In this document: in pieces, positions 43,484-56,101 of the stretch
Layout: the number at the start of each line of letters is the position of its first letter
Position numbering within the stretch: position 1 is the first letter of the stretch
Origin: Phalacrocorax aristotelis
Taxonomy: Eukaryota > Chordata > Aves > Suliformes > Phalacrocoracidae
DNA: 64,000 bases
NCBI RefSeq assembly: GCF_949628215.1
Contig: NC_134310.1
Location: 8,817,401 to 8,881,400 of the forward strand
Reading direction: 5' to 3'
Made by a program: the position numbers and the translations under genes
The notes under the pieces: model-generated
Database searches by the model: none
Seen by the model: only the letters and a program-made list of their open reading frames with translations
What the model was told of the DNA's origin: nothing

Positions 43484-45474
43484 GTGAGTCCTTTCTTCCT
43501 TTGCTTTCCTCTAGATTTAGCCCTCGTGTCTTTAGCCAAATAAAATCAAATTTGGAATCCTGAAGTTTGGTAATGCCACTCATATTTGGAAGCTCAACAA
43601 AGCCTTTCAGGAAGCCAGCTGAAGTCTTGGCTGTCATCACAGAGGTTGTAAGGAGTGTCAGAGAACTGCAAACACAAATGGTGGGTAGTTTTCCCATGAG
43701 AGATAAAAAGAGTGATCTTGAAGAACCTGGCAGGATAATCCAGAGTTACAGTGGCAGCTGCTGAGGGGAAAAAGCATTGGCAGGATTGTGACTTGTTAGG
43801 AAGTATTAGGATTTAACTTTGTAAATGAAGTCCCTGGATGTGACCCCTGTGGTAGGGAAAGGAATCAGATTTTCTTTCAGCTCCTTTTTGCAGGCTTTCT
43901 TGGCCTTGAGACAATAGCTTACTACCCTTACTAAGGATGTATAAGCACAGGACTGGGGTTCCAGTCCCAAAGGGTGGTCCTAGTGTGAACATTTTGCTGC
44001 CTCGACCAGGCTGTTGTGGCATGGTTCATAGTGCAGTGGGGCAGGTGGAGCTCCAGGACATTCAGTGCCAGGTTAAAAGTAAAAGAATGGAGGCTAAAAT
44101 AAAAATGCAGACATTCACCTGGGTTGCACAGCCAGCCTTTCTCCCCAGCAGTGGGAAGGAGTTCTCAGGAACACTTGCCAGTATGATGGTCTCTGACCTT
44201 CCTCTTGCCTGTCTGCGAAATCCACACATTTCTCAGTGAAACTACTCCTGTTGCAGAGATCTAACCCAAGGCCTGGCTTTGCAAGCAGGATTTCCTCACA
44301 GCTCTCCCTGCACCCACATTGTACTGAAGCCAGCACTTTTATCCCAGAGAATCTGTGATACTGGAGCATATCCTCACCATGAGATCCTGACAGCAGTATG
44401 ACATGGAGCAAGAACAGTGCAGCTGGCGGCTGCCTTGCTCTCTCTGTTCACCAGTTACACCTCAGCCAGTCTTCTAGCTTCCTCCCTCTTCCGTGAGCTC
44501 TCAGACACCTGTTTATGAGTCAGCTTTTACTTGTCCAATACAAGCTGAGATTTTGCTGTTGTCAGCAGCCTTCTCCTTGGGAGGAATTACGCATTGTGGA
44601 GCAGTTGGAGAACATAAATCAGTGTCTCCATTTGTCTCCACCACAAGAACAGAAGTCACTAAGAGTGGAAAAAAGCACATCTGAAAATGGGTAATGAACA
44701 TACTTTCGTACAACATGCTCCGACTATGTAAGTCACTCTCACGTGATACCATTAATGATACCATTGCATTCCATGAAAAACTATTGGTTTACTTAAAAAA
44801 TAAGGCTGTCCATGGTGATGCTTCCAGAAGGAATATAAAACATGACAAACTTTTTTTGCATCACATGCCAAACTCTGAAGAGCCTAAGGACAAGAAGGAA
44901 GGTAATTGCAGGATTTCTGTGGGTAATCTATTGAAAAATTATCCCTAACAGGTTTACCACAATGGGAAAATATCTGGTAGGAAAATGGTGTTGCTTCTGC
45001 TGTTGACGTCAGTCAGGTTATTGGCTGATACTGCTGAAATGCTGAAAGGCATGACAAGATTCAGTGCAGAACTTTAAAAATTATTTAAGCTGCAGTAAAT
45101 CTTTCTTGGTGTGACAGATTTAAGGGACTTGGTCCCTGAAGACAGTGTAAAGAAGTGATTCAACAACAAACTCCTGTGAAGAGATGAGACCGGAGTTTGA
45201 AAGTTGAAACTGGAGAAGTTCACATAAAAAATGTAAAGTTTCAACATTTAGCATTAATAACCAGTTGCTTACAGGGGGAATGGAAAGATTTTCTACTGTT
45301 TGAGGTCTTTACACTAAGAACAAACAGCTTTCTGAAAGATGCCTTAGCCTGAACAGATTTGAGCTTGCCAGGAGCTTCCAGCTGGGCTCTGTGGTGGGTC
45401 AGACGAGATGCCCACATTGCCCTTTCTCACCTTTGAACCTGGATCTGAACCCTGCTGCCTCACCTGTTTTCCAG
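43484..45474 (+). other. Intron 2 of the CERS4-like gene
   Basis: No known repeat or exon recognised. Only short chance frames. Confidence 0.6.
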
Positions 45475-45593
45475 GGTGAGCTGATCATTTTAGCCAAACA
45501 GTGCGACCTGCCAGTGAGGAAGGTGGAGAGGTGGTTCCGGTGCCGGAGGAACACAGACCGACCCAGCCTGTCGAAGAAGTTTTGCGAGGCCTG
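45475..45593 (+). CDS. CERS4: CERS4-like exon 3 (homeobox-like domain)
   Basis: Acceptor TTTTCCAG, donor GTGAGC. Encodes the homeobox-like helix with VERWFRCRRNTDRPSLSKKF, conserved in CERS2-6. It ends in phase 2 (TG), completed by C of the next exon to give CWRF. Confidence 0.93.
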
Positions 45594-47533
45594 GTGAGCA
45601 GGAGCACAAGCCATGAGCAGCAGGGGCCTTTTGTTGGAGCTGAGCTCCACAGGCAGCTCACTGCCTCCCCACCTGACCCCCGCCCCTATGCAGAGAGCAT
45701 CCTGGGTCTTCCCTGTCCCACCCAATTCTTCTGCAACTCTCTGCTGCTTCTCTGTTACTGAAACATTCCTTGCTTTTCCCCTTTATTTTCACTCCCTTTT
45801 ATTCCTGTCTCACCTTTATTCCTTATAAGGCTTCTGCTTCTGAATTTGTAAGACTGGCATTCTGCTTTGAAACACAATTGTACCTGAAAAACTCCCTACT
45901 GTTTTGCATCTTACTGCTTTTTGCTGCTTTGCTCCTGTTTCAGTGCCTCCAAAAAGACAGCTTTTCTCTTGCTTTTCCCATGACTTCCCTTTGCCTCACT
46001 GCAAGCTGATTCCTTCTGCTGCATCTTTTCTGCAACTGTTCTGCATGCTGTTGCTTTCAAAAGTCACAGGCAGTGGGCTAGATTGTATCTGCTGTCAGTT
46101 GACTTCAGCATCCTGAAAGTCAAAAACCAGCACCCTTTTATAGTGGCAGAAAAAGAGGCCTATGTGAAAGCTTGTGTTTTCCAAAGAGCAAAACTATTCT
46201 TGGAAACAGCAGTGTGGAAATCCTCCTTATTATGTGGAGGCACAAAATAAATCTCATGTCAGCCGGTTTTGTGAATGTTAGTCTTGGCTAAGCTTTCCAC
46301 AGAAAAAGAGGATTCTCCTGAGCTTGGTTTAAATACCTTGCTTATGAGTGGCTGCTCTGCTATTCATGGGAGGAGGGAGGTTCTCCCAGGAAAGCCACAG
46401 AAATGAAAGAAATCATTAAATAACTGCAGTGCTATTCATCTGTCTAAAAGTGTGTATTCATAGGGTAGGAGTCAACTTTGAGGTAGTCACCTCATGCTCT
46501 GTTTAGCATTCAACCTCTGATTCAAAACCCCTGCCTAAAAACCCTAATTGAAAAAGAAAAAAAAAAGGATGTGTATTATTTATTTATAATATTTCAGATA
46601 GTTGCAGTTAGAAATATTTACAAAAATCTGTGGACAAGGAGTTGTAATGCAAGCATGCTTAATCTGTTTCCATGAAGATGAAATCTAAGTTCTCCCTGCA
46701 CTCAGCTGACTTGCAGTAAATAGTACCAGTAAACAGTAAATACTTTCTGACTCAACTCACTGAGGATGGTGTCCTTCCACCTGCCCTCTATCACCATTTG
46801 CAGTCTGTAGAAAGAATGTCTTTCTGAGGTGATGTAGCATCTTTGTACAGTTTATGTCTGTCTTGAAGCTCCTGGGGGTTTCATTGACAGGTGGAGTCTC
46901 TCTCTCTCAAAGTGTAGTTATAGGACTGGTTTAGACAGTTTTACTCCTTTGAAGATTTCCTGTGTTTAGTTTATTAACAATTTGTTTATTCTCTTGGGGT
47001 GAAATTCCCCTCATTCCTTACTACATGTGTGTATATTCAGTGTAACCTGCCTCTGTCCACTGCACCTGGCAAACAGTTCATATATACTTCAGTGTGGGTT
47101 TAATGCGGGTAAATCATTATCAGCTCCCGACTGAGACCAAACATGACAGTAATTAATTACTTTACATGATAACGAATTTAGCACCTCTAATCTCCAAAAG
47201 CCTAGAAGAGAGATTGGCATTGTTTGACTTTTATCCATGCATCTGCTAGGGCTGGGAAGGTTTGGGATGATTATCTGGGTGGTTTTAGTCAGCAGGATTC
47301 TTTTATTTTCTGCCGTCTCTAAAGCAGAAGAATTGCTCTTTGTGTAGTCTGTTGAATGTGCTAGTGACATGCAAAGAGCCACTCCTGTTACAATCTGGGC
47401 AAACCTTGAACATATTAATGTATGTCTTTGCCTTAATAGTGTCATTCTTTGAACGACTGTGACTGATACCCAGAATTGCAGCTTGGTGGTTAATGAATGG
47501 GATTCTAACATACTTTGTTTTGTTTGTTTGTAG
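45594..47533 (+). other. Intron 3 of the CERS4-like gene
   Basis: Nothing recognised. An A-rich run lies near 46555-46567. Confidence 0.6.
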
Positions 47534-47591
47534 CTGGAGGTTTACATTTTACATCATTTCTTTCTTCACTGGACTTGCTGTCCTGCACGAT
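47534..47591 (+). CDS. CERS4: CERS4-like exon 4, donor site mutated
   Basis: Acceptor TTGTTTGTAG. Encodes (C)WRFTFYIISFFTGLAVLHD, the second membrane helix. The exon should end at GAT 47589-47591, but the next bases are ATGAGT where GTGAGT is expected. The nearest GT (47596) would add four bases and shift the frame. Confidence 0.88.
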
Positions 47592-50088
47592 ATGAGTACG
47601 AGTACACAAGCAGTGCCACCTGCTGTTCTGCCTAGCCAGTGCTTGCAAGAATGGCAGATTTTGTTGTCTAACATGCCCTTTCAGACCTTCTTATAGGGGT
47701 TTTCCCACCAGGTTAGTGTGCATCCTCTGCACAGCACACTTAAGAGACCACAAACATATTGGACCATGCTTATTTTAAAAACTCCAGCTCAGAACCAAGA
47801 TGTTTCCTCTTCTTCTGGCAAAGCAGAAGACAATTGGGATTGTGTAAAAATACATTTCTGTGGGGTAGGAGATGGAACACTTACCTGAGATGGAAGCTGC
47901 AGGGCATGTTTGTGTGCTGTATCCCATACCTGTTTAAGGTAAAAAACTCAGGCTTCCTTTGGAGCATGGACTGCAATTTAATAATTTTATTTATTAATTT
48001 TCTTTTCCTTACCCAAGGTGTGATTGGTTCAGGCTCATGCCTCTGCCTTTTCTCTGATTTAATAAATAATGAGTTCTCTTGATACAAACTGAACTGCTTC
48101 AAGAGGCAGAAGAGGCAACAGAAGCCGTGCACATGCTCTAATCACTGAGCTGTGGTCACTAAGCTGGGACTATGGTCATCCTCTGGCTGTGTTTTAAAGG
48201 CTTCCCTGGCTCTTTTGCTGAATCCAGTTCCTTACGCGAGCTTTGCAAAAGTCTTCTACACCAGGACATTCTGAGGGGTTAAGTAATGGAAAACCTGCAG
48301 ATCCCAAGGCAGCAGGCACAAACTATGCTTGTAACTTCTCATTATTGTAACAAGTGAAGAACTTTTGAACTTGCACTGACTTTCAAGTCAGCATTTAAGG
48401 GACTCTAGGAGCATAAGGATTACAGGATGAGCTAGCAGAGGAGTGAAGGTATCTAAATCCCAACTGCAGTGTTTTGTGGATCTGTACATGAAAATAGAAG
48501 GCTATTCTTTGAGGCCAGGTATGAAAGTTTGGTATGGGCAACCTGCTTAGCATAGTACAAGAGCCCTGTGGCAACAGAAGGGGCAAGATCCTGTTCTGCA
48601 TGTTATCCGACCTAGTTTCAGGTAATGAAAGATCATCTTCACTTGTAGTGAAAGTCTTTTCTTTATTCAGTACATATCTTCCAATTTTCACCAAAAAAAA
48701 GGAGGCCTCTGTCCTAAGGACAGTGCGTCTAGATCCTGGAGCAAACAGCATGTTATTCTGTTATCTAAAATGGTACCAAAATGACTACATTAAAAAGAAG
48801 GATAAAGAATTAAAGTGATAGGGTGTATTTGCATGTGACATTTCCTGACTTTTGCATGTTTACTTTGTAATCTGAGTAGTATTTTAAGATGTATTTGTTT
48901 TTGTGAAACACCCTTATTTCTGTAGAAAAAAACCCAAATGTTTAAATTCTGTATTAGTAGCTTTAGACTGGTGGCAAAAACCTCTGCCCCCTGAGTCAGT
49001 GAAATAGCACACATAGCAATGGAAAGTTGTCTCACAGTAGGCCACCAGAAAACAGCCTTATTTGCTGAGAATAGAGGAATGATGAAATTCAGGGATCTGG
49101 GGTTCCTTTCTAGTTTAGGTAACGTGGTGTGCCGTAGGTGTTTCAGAGTTTTTGCTTTGTCCTCTCTGATTCTATATCACACATCTCTCCTGGTTTGTAC
49201 CTGTATTTGCTGTAAATCCGGCTCCCAACCCTACTCCCAGCCAGCAGGAGGCTGTGTCTGCTCTTAATTACCACTGCTTGTAAAAATGCCACTGCTTCCC
49301 TTCCATATTGCTCACATACCAGTAGGTGCTCAGTGAGAGAACAAGTGTTGCCTTCTTGCTCTTAGCTCTGATACCTGGAGCCTTGCAGGACTGTTATTGA
49401 AAATCACCCTTAGAGATGTGGCATAGATTATGTTCCATCACTGTAGGCTCTAGGACATGCTTGCTCTGATCAAATCTGGGCACAGCAAAGGGGCAGCATG
49501 CTTCATGCCAGAGGAACTTTTGGGGACTTTAGTTGCCATGTTTCTAAGAGTTTCTAAGCTGCCAAGTCCTAAACTACTGATGTTATATGAAGTGTGAACA
49601 AAGTACAATCTTTTCAGAGGTTCATTACTTAAGACTGCAGCATGATCCTCACCATTAGAGGAAAAACCATGTTCCTGACACACAAGTTTTCAGCCTTCTT
49701 ACCACGTTTAAGTGTTGTCCAAACCAAAGGGATGCTTAACGAAATACTTGTAAGAATATTTTAATACATTCAAAACATAACCACCACCCCCAAACTTGTA
49801 GAAGGCATCAACAAGTTGGTAGAAATCTTCCTTGAGCTATTTTATTTGGAACTGGGCTAAACAGCATGTGAAATTTCAGCGCAATAGCCACAAATTGGCA
49901 ATGTCACAAGCAACTGCAAGTTCTTGTAGTGGAAATCTCTTGGCAACTGAATTCCAGACAGTGTGACCAGCTCTGCCTGTAATATAACACAGCAAAGTCT
50001 GTAGTCGTAACAAACTAAAGGAGTTGGAAAGTTGATAAGAAAGTATTTCCTCTGGCATTCTCACATTCATGTTGCATTTTCTTTCCAG
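47592..50088 (+). other. Intron 4 of the CERS4-like gene (with damaged donor)
   Basis: Begins ATGAGT instead of GT; the acceptor at its end is normal. No repeat recognised. Confidence 0.6.
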
Positions 50089-50139
50089 AAGCCTTGGTTT
50101 TGGGACCACAGAGAGTGCTGGACTGGATATCCACAACAG
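50089..50139 (+). CDS. CERS4: CERS4-like exon 5
   Basis: Acceptor TTTCTTTCCAG, donor GTGAGT. 51 bases, phase 0 at both ends, encoding KPWFWDHRECWTGYPQQ. This is the lumenal segment that precedes the Lag1p domain in the family. Confidence 0.9.
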
Positions 50140-52028
50140 GTGAGTTGTGCAAGAGGGAAAATTGCTGTTATAAATCATGAATTGTCTTTTGATATCTTTT
50201 GAAAATCAGGTATATTAGTGACAAAAGACAGGGCACTGAATTAAATTCAGACTCACAAGCCTTAAGAATTCAAAGCCAGATCCTTGTCAAGGGAGAACAT
50301 CTTTGTATCTGGTGTAATCTAAACACGATAGAGAATGAGTCAGGAAAGCAGGAGGAGACTGCACAAATAAAGGGAAAGTGAGAGTTCTGACCAGGTGAGC
50401 CAAGAAACTGAAAAATGGGAATGCTCCAAGGCTGTTTAGTTTGTAGAAGAGACTGAGGCCAGAGAAGGATGTGTTGCCTGAGGAGAAGCGAAGACTTCAG
50501 TGGACAGTATCTAGAGCAGAGGACATGCTCTCAGTGCTATCTACTTTCAGCTATACTGAAGAATCATGCCCACACTGCTCCCCAAGTAGTTAATTTCCCA
50601 GTAGAACTGGTCGTATGGCCAGTAGCGATACAGCATCATTCCCGTTAAGTTTGGAGAATGCTCTCTTACAGTTTTACAATGTATATTCTGTGTTTTTTTT
50701 TCACAACAGCACTGTGAGAAGCTGTCCAGTGGGTTGGAAAGCGTACATCTCTTATCAGCCCAGACCAGAATAACCTCAATGAAAATTTCCAGCTAGGCAC
50801 AAAATCTGGTCCTTGTTAACCAACACAAGGAGCAAAGATAGCAACCAAAAGCCAGGTACTTTTTTGCCCAGCTGCCTCCCTTGCTATTCCTACTCCTATA
50901 ACTTGAGAAGTTGAAAGAGTTAGAAAGGGGCTTCGCCCACTGAACACAGGAGCTCTTGCCTGCTCTGCATTTCCCCTTATGTTTTTCTGTACTCTGAATT
51001 CTCTAGAGAAGATGACTATTGCCTGTTCTATAGCAGGAGCTTTCCTGTATCACACCTGTGGGTGCCAGAGCAGACATAGTAAAGAGAGGCAAATTTCATT
51101 AAAGTGAAAAATCTGATTCCAGCTTTGGAAGAGGTTCCTCTGTCCTATGAGAGCAGCTGGTAAGTGTTTCTAGCAGGATAGTAATCTCCTGTATTACCAT
51201 GCAGGGAGCCCCCATGCACAGGATTTTACAGTACTAGAATTTCCTGGGTAGGAAATAAAATCTTTCATTAATTGAAGAGGAGGCTGAAGGAAACTTGATC
51301 CCAGTACCAAGATAAAGTGAAGACTGCCTATGTTCCAGGGCTTTTTGGTCTGGCAGTCAAAGTTAGAGCAAGCCCCCATGACTGTACATCGAGGTTGCAG
51401 ACTCATAAAGGGAAATGTAATGCACAATTTTAGCGGTGTGAGCCACAGGAAAAATAACAGAACAAATGAGTGAAGAATGAGGTAGCATCTCTCAATCCCA
51501 GTCTCCAAACAATCTGCTGTTGCTCAAAGGCAGAAATTTTAGGGACAAATTTTAGGGACAAATCAGTTCAGTGTGGAAGTCAAACCATACAAACAGGTGG
51601 TACTTGAATAGGAATTTAAGACTAAAAGGATCGCTCAGGTCCTTGTGGCCTGTTCCGTACATTTGGAGTACATTTTCAAAAACAATCCAAGCCATCATAA
51701 CAGCACACTGGGGTGGGCTGACCCTGGCTGGCCACCGTGTGTCCACCAAGCCGCTCTGTCTCCCCCCTCCTCAACTGGACCAGTGAGACTGCCTTGGACT
51801 TCATAGAGTAGTCTTAAAGTCCTGAGATGTACTGCAGAGTACATCATCTTTGGCCTATGGCTCTACTCTGATTATTTCTGGTGGGGAACTGAGAGTTGGC
51901 TCACGTGTTATATGTAAGAAGGAGGTGACTGATCTGAAACTTCCCCGGTGACTAGAGTTTTCTGGGGCTTAATTACAGCCCTACTAAAACCACACTTTCC
52001 CTTCACTGCAGTTCCCTCTCTCTTGCAG
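50140..52028 (+). other. Interval where the CERS Lag1p exons should be
   Basis: Searched by eye in the forward frames for the expected membrane, HH and aspartate motifs of the Lag1p domain; none was found. No repeat or insertion is obvious, so the loss is a clean deletion or an assembly gap closed without Ns. Confidence 0.7.
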
Positions 52029-52185
52029 AGTGCTCTATAACACCTACTATTACTCCATGGAGATATTCCAACCCTTCTTTGGATACTACTTCATGAATGC
52101 TCTCCTGATAACCCTGCAGCTGCTCCATGTCTTCTGGTCCTGCCTAATTATTCACATAGTCTACAAGTTCATCCTCCAGGGCACG
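52029..52185 (+). CDS. CERS4: CERS4-like penultimate exon
   Basis: Acceptor CTCTCTTGCAG, donor GTATGG. Encodes VLYNTYYYSMEIFQPFFGYY and the last membrane helices (LITLQLLHVFWSCLIIH). Its first base completes a codon begun by a missing exon. If spliced straight from exon 5 the reading becomes Q-S-A-L-stop. Confidence 0.9.
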
Positions 52186-52631
52186 GTATGGATCAGTGTG
52201 TAGTCCCCTGTACATCACATGGGGAGGGAGGGTCCACCTAGACCATGTGGGAGCACAGGGGTTCATCTGGGATGGATTCCTTCTTGCCCTAGTGAAATTA
52301 TACATGCACATTCCTAACAGTGAAGTGAAAGGACCACTCAGTATTATTAGGGAAAGTTGACAAAAAAAAGAGTGAAATTTTAATGAGTCACTACAATGTT
52401 GGGTCCACTTCTGATGCTTATATTCAAGAAAAGTATGTATTGGACTCCAGGGGAGATTTCCATTAACAAAGCCAGTGACATCTGAGTAAGGATCCCAATA
52501 CTTGGTCCAGTATGATTAGCATTTGTAACAAAACTAAGAAATCAAGGCAGGGAAAGCTATTGTGATTGGTGGGGCCAGTGCAAAAGTGCTTCCCTTATAG
52601 TACAGGATTTTTAATTACAGTGTTACTGAGA

Positions 52632-53520
52632 TCACAGAATCTGAATGGCTGAGGTTGGAAGGAACCTCTGGAAGTCTTGTCCATGTTCCCTGGCTCAAGC
52701 AAGGCCACCTAGAGTAGGTTGCCCACGACCATGTCTAGGCAGCTTTTGAATGTCTCCAAGGACAGAGACTCCACAACCTGTCTGGGCACCCTGTGCCAGT
52801 GCTTGATCACCCTCTCAGTAAAGAAGTGTTTCCTGATGTTCTGAGAGAGCCTCCTGTGTTTCAGTGTGTACCCATTGCCTCTTGTCCTGTCACTGGGCAC
52901 TACTGAGAAGAGTCTGGCTCCATCTTCTTTACACCCTCCCTTCAGGTATTTATATACATTGGTAACATCCCCCTGAGCCTTCCCTTCCCCAGGCTGAAGT
53001 CCCAGCTCTCTCAGCCTTTCCTCATATGTGAAGTGTTCCTGTCCCTTCATTATCTTTGCAGTCCTTTGCTGGGCTCCCTCCAGTACATCTGTCCGTGTCT
53101 CTCTTGCACTGAGGAGCCCAGAACTGGACACAGCAGTCCAGGTGTGGCCTCACCAGTGCTGAGTAGAGGGAAGGATCACCTCCCTCGACCTGCTGGCAAC
53201 GCTACTCGTAATGCAGGCCAGGAAGGGCAAGGGCATATTGCTGGCTCATGTTCAACTTGGTGTCTGCCAGGACCTCCAGGTTTTTCTTAAAAAAGCTGGT
53301 CAGCCCCCATCATGTACTTGTGCCTGGGGTTGTTCCTCCCCAGGTGCAGGGCTTTGCATTTCTCTCTGTTGAACTTCACAAGATTCCCGTCAGCCCATTT
53401 CTCCAGCCTGTCAAGGTCCCTCTGGATGGCAGCATGATCCTCTGGCATATCAGCCACTCCTCCCAGCTTCGTGTCTTCAGCAAACTTGCTTAGGGTACAG
53501 TCTGCCCCATCATCCAGATA
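52632..53520 (-). mobile_element. CR1 LINE fragment, 3' part
   Basis: Minus-strand CR1. The 3' end (GGTTGGAAGGAACCTCTGGA on the plus strand) is at 52.63 kb. The RT C-terminus contains RLRELGLQPGEGKAQGDVTN and IKHWHRVPRQVVESLSLETF. Broken frame. Confidence 0.92.
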
Positions 53521-53712
53521 ATTAATACATGTTTTGTATGGATTGTATTACAGTGCTGTAGATGTCTACAGAGTAGCTATTTCTGTCTAAATGAGCTGTC
53601 TGGACTCTCTTTGTAGCAGTAAACAGGCATGCCCAAAGCATAATTCATTCAAGATTGTACCCAGGTAGTGCTGTTCATCCCTATCATAGAGCACCCCTAG
53701 ATGAATGTCTGA

Positions 53713-53790
53713 GATCATAGAATCATAGAATCATTAAGGTTGGAAAAGACCCTTAAGATCATCGAGTCCAACCGCTAACCTAGATGCAGC
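53713..53790 (-). mobile_element. CR1 3'-end fragment
   Basis: ATCATAGAATCATAGAATCA followed by AAGGTTGGAAAAGACC is the terminal part of a CR1 in minus orientation. Short, no coding. Confidence 0.88.
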
Positions 53791-55909
53791 TGTATAAACT
53801 TCAGTGAAATGCATCCCACTGTTTCTGACCATAGCCTGTGGTATTTGCTGTGAGACCAAACTGCTGCTCAGCATGGAATTCTTCCCAAAGCCAAAGACAT
53901 GACCTAATGGCATTAGATTGGCCACATGCCAAGGACACAGTCCAAGAGTACTCAGTCAGTGCCTTGTGGGAGTTGACTTCATAGCCCAGGATCAGTTGTT
54001 TTATTAGCACCCAGCTGGGGAATTCTGTCTTATGGGAACTGAGAACAAGCATTAAAGGCTCTTCTTCATCCATATTGTCCCCATTTTCTTTATCTGCCTT
54101 CTCTTAAGGTAGCACAGAGTGAATTACTTGCAAATTAGGAAACAGAAACTTCACACAGGGCAGAAAATGAAGACGCAACTGAAGGCCCCCTTTTATTGTT
54201 TTTCTAATTCTAGTGTGGACTGAATTACCTTTGCAGTTATTACAATGTAAAATGATGAGGTAATAAATAGCCTTATTAGAAAGGAATGAACCATCAGGGA
54301 GAAAAATACTGAAGCATATCCAGAATTTTTCCTATTTTAGCTAAAAATCATCTGCCACATTTGATGCAAAAATATATTTGAGAGCTTTCTGTATTGAGCA
54401 GTGAACAGCAAAGACAAATTGTCCTAAAATATCTGTTTCAAGGATGATATTTAGTAGCCCAAAGTAATATCAGCAAAAATACAGGACATTCTTCCCTTTT
54501 TGAGAGCCATGAAATTCTCACTCCAGTCAGAAGTTCACATTCTTCTCATGGGCCTTGCTGATCTCCACAGTTTTCCTCTCTGGCTACAGGATTATCTGCA
54601 CCACTTTCTCACATCCTGTCCCCTAATCCCCAGTAATTAGAACTCAGTCTAGATCCTGAAGTACGAGTTTCATTCCCTCATACAGGCAACCTCAGATATA
54701 CATTGTAATTCATGCAGCTGTACAGTTCCTTTGCAAATCTTGCTAGGTTTAAGGCCTCAGCCACATTCTATGGCCATGAATGGATAAACTTAGGAATATT
54801 GATTACTATCTGTCCTTATGCCGCAGATCAAGACTCCTGCACAATTCCTGAACTGCCAATTCCAGATTGACATGAGGTCCAGGTTGTTCACAGAAGATAG
54901 CATCTCCTACCCGAATTGTCCTTGGAGGCAGTTTGCATTCAGTGCAAGTTTAGCTTCTTACAAATCCTGTCTGTGTTTGGGTGTAGAGATCTCTAGAAAG
55001 AGCATCAGACCAAATAGACTTCTTAATATGATCCAAGAGATATCCCCAGAAGAACAGAGTAAATGGAGACTATGGGTGTCCATGCAGCAGCTGACACACC
55101 CCTGGGCAGATCCCAGAGCTCAGGTCGCAGAAGGGGTTTGCTGCTTGCCCTCAGAGCACTCTGTCCAACAAGAAGTGTGACAGCATGAATTTGTCCCCAA
55201 TTCTGGTATCTTTTATTGCAGAGTAGAAACAGCCTGGGAAGCCAGCAAGTCCTAGGCTGCCTTTCTAAACTGTCATTTTATCACATTGTTTCTTCTTTGT
55301 CTTCCTTTCAAAGCAATGAATTAAATATTTACAGAAGTGGATTACAGATCTCTCAGTCAATAGCAAGAGGAAAAAACCTGAACATAAAACTGAATGTAAT
55401 CAGAGTTGAGTGGCTTTGTGTTGAGCTATTGGTTTGCTTGAAAGCATATGTCCAAAGCAGTGTGCTCAACCTGCCACCACCCAAGCCATGTGTGGTCAGA
55501 AGCTATCTCCTTGTCCCTTTTGGAAAATGTAAAAGAGCTTGATTAACTGCCTCCCCCCAGCCTTCTTCCACACAATGATGCCCAAAGCCACCATGTGTAT
55601 TTCCTCAGTCTCACACAGTTGTCCTCAGTCCTGAGCATCCGTGGTTTGGTGCTGCTTCTCAACCTGTACAGTGATTCCTAAAGTTTATCATCGGGATCAT
55701 AGCTAAGATTCCACTGAGGCTGAAATCAAAGAGTCAGAGTGAATCTGTTTCCAAAGGTGATGTAAAAGCTGAAAGGACATGATAGAACTGTGTGTGCCAA
55801 AGGCAAGGGGCTGAAGTAGCAGATGAATGTTTAGCCTGTGGCTCAGCCAGCACTGCTTCTTGTGCAGACTTCTATGTTTGTATTGCTTCTCATTCACATT
55901 TTTCTGTAG

Positions 55910-56101
55910 ATGGAGAAGGACATGAGAAGTGACACGGAAGAAAGTGACAAGGATGAAGAAAGAGAAAAGATAAGGGTAAAGGAGAAAAACAGGATCACAT
56001 ATTTCAGCAACGTCACAAGCAACAATTATGTCCAGAGGAATGGGTCTGAGCCACTGAGCAACAGAACCCACCTCACCAATGGCCATGTCAAGGAAAGATA
56101 G
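55910..56101 (+). CDS. CERS4: CERS4-like last coding exon
   Basis: Acceptor TTTTTCTGTAG. Encodes the acidic cytosolic tail beginning MEKDMRSDTEESDKDEEREK, with the phospho-acceptor serines in acidic context typical of the family, and ends at TAG 56099-56101. No clear AATAAA follows before the LTR at 56977; ATTAAA near 56612 is a candidate. Confidence 0.9.
   Translation: MEKDMRSDTEESDKDEEREKIRVKEKNRITYFSNVTSNNYVQRNGSEPLSNRTHLTNGHVKER

Larger units (their letters stand above)
52186..55909 (+). other. Last intron of the CERS4-like gene
   Basis: Holds the two CR1 pieces listed separately (52632-53520 and 53713-53790). The rest, about 53791-55909, shows nothing recognisable. Confidence 0.6.
34382..56101 (+). 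pseudogene. CERS4: CERS4-like ceramide synthase gene lacking the catalytic-core exons
   Basis: Seven exons in order match ceramide synthase, an ER membrane enzyme that N-acylates sphingoid bases. CERS4 is favoured by FWLPP...TW near the start, LPLS..LGVRD in exon 2, and MEKDMRSDTEESD at the C terminus. The exons for the Lag1p region (after the GYPQQ exon and before VLYNTYYYS), which carry the HH and DDXXD-type catalytic residues, are not found in the 1.9-kb interval 50140-52028. One donor site (47592) is mutated from GT to AT. Direct joining of the flanking exons gives a stop within four codons. I infer a pseudogene, or an assembly that lost a segment. Introns contain solo LTRs and CR1. Confidence 0.85.

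Noticed and set aside
47592-50088. AT-AC (U12-type) intron explanation for the AT donor
   Set aside because: The donor ATGAGT does not match ATATCCTT and the acceptor ends in AG, so a mutated GT donor is simpler.
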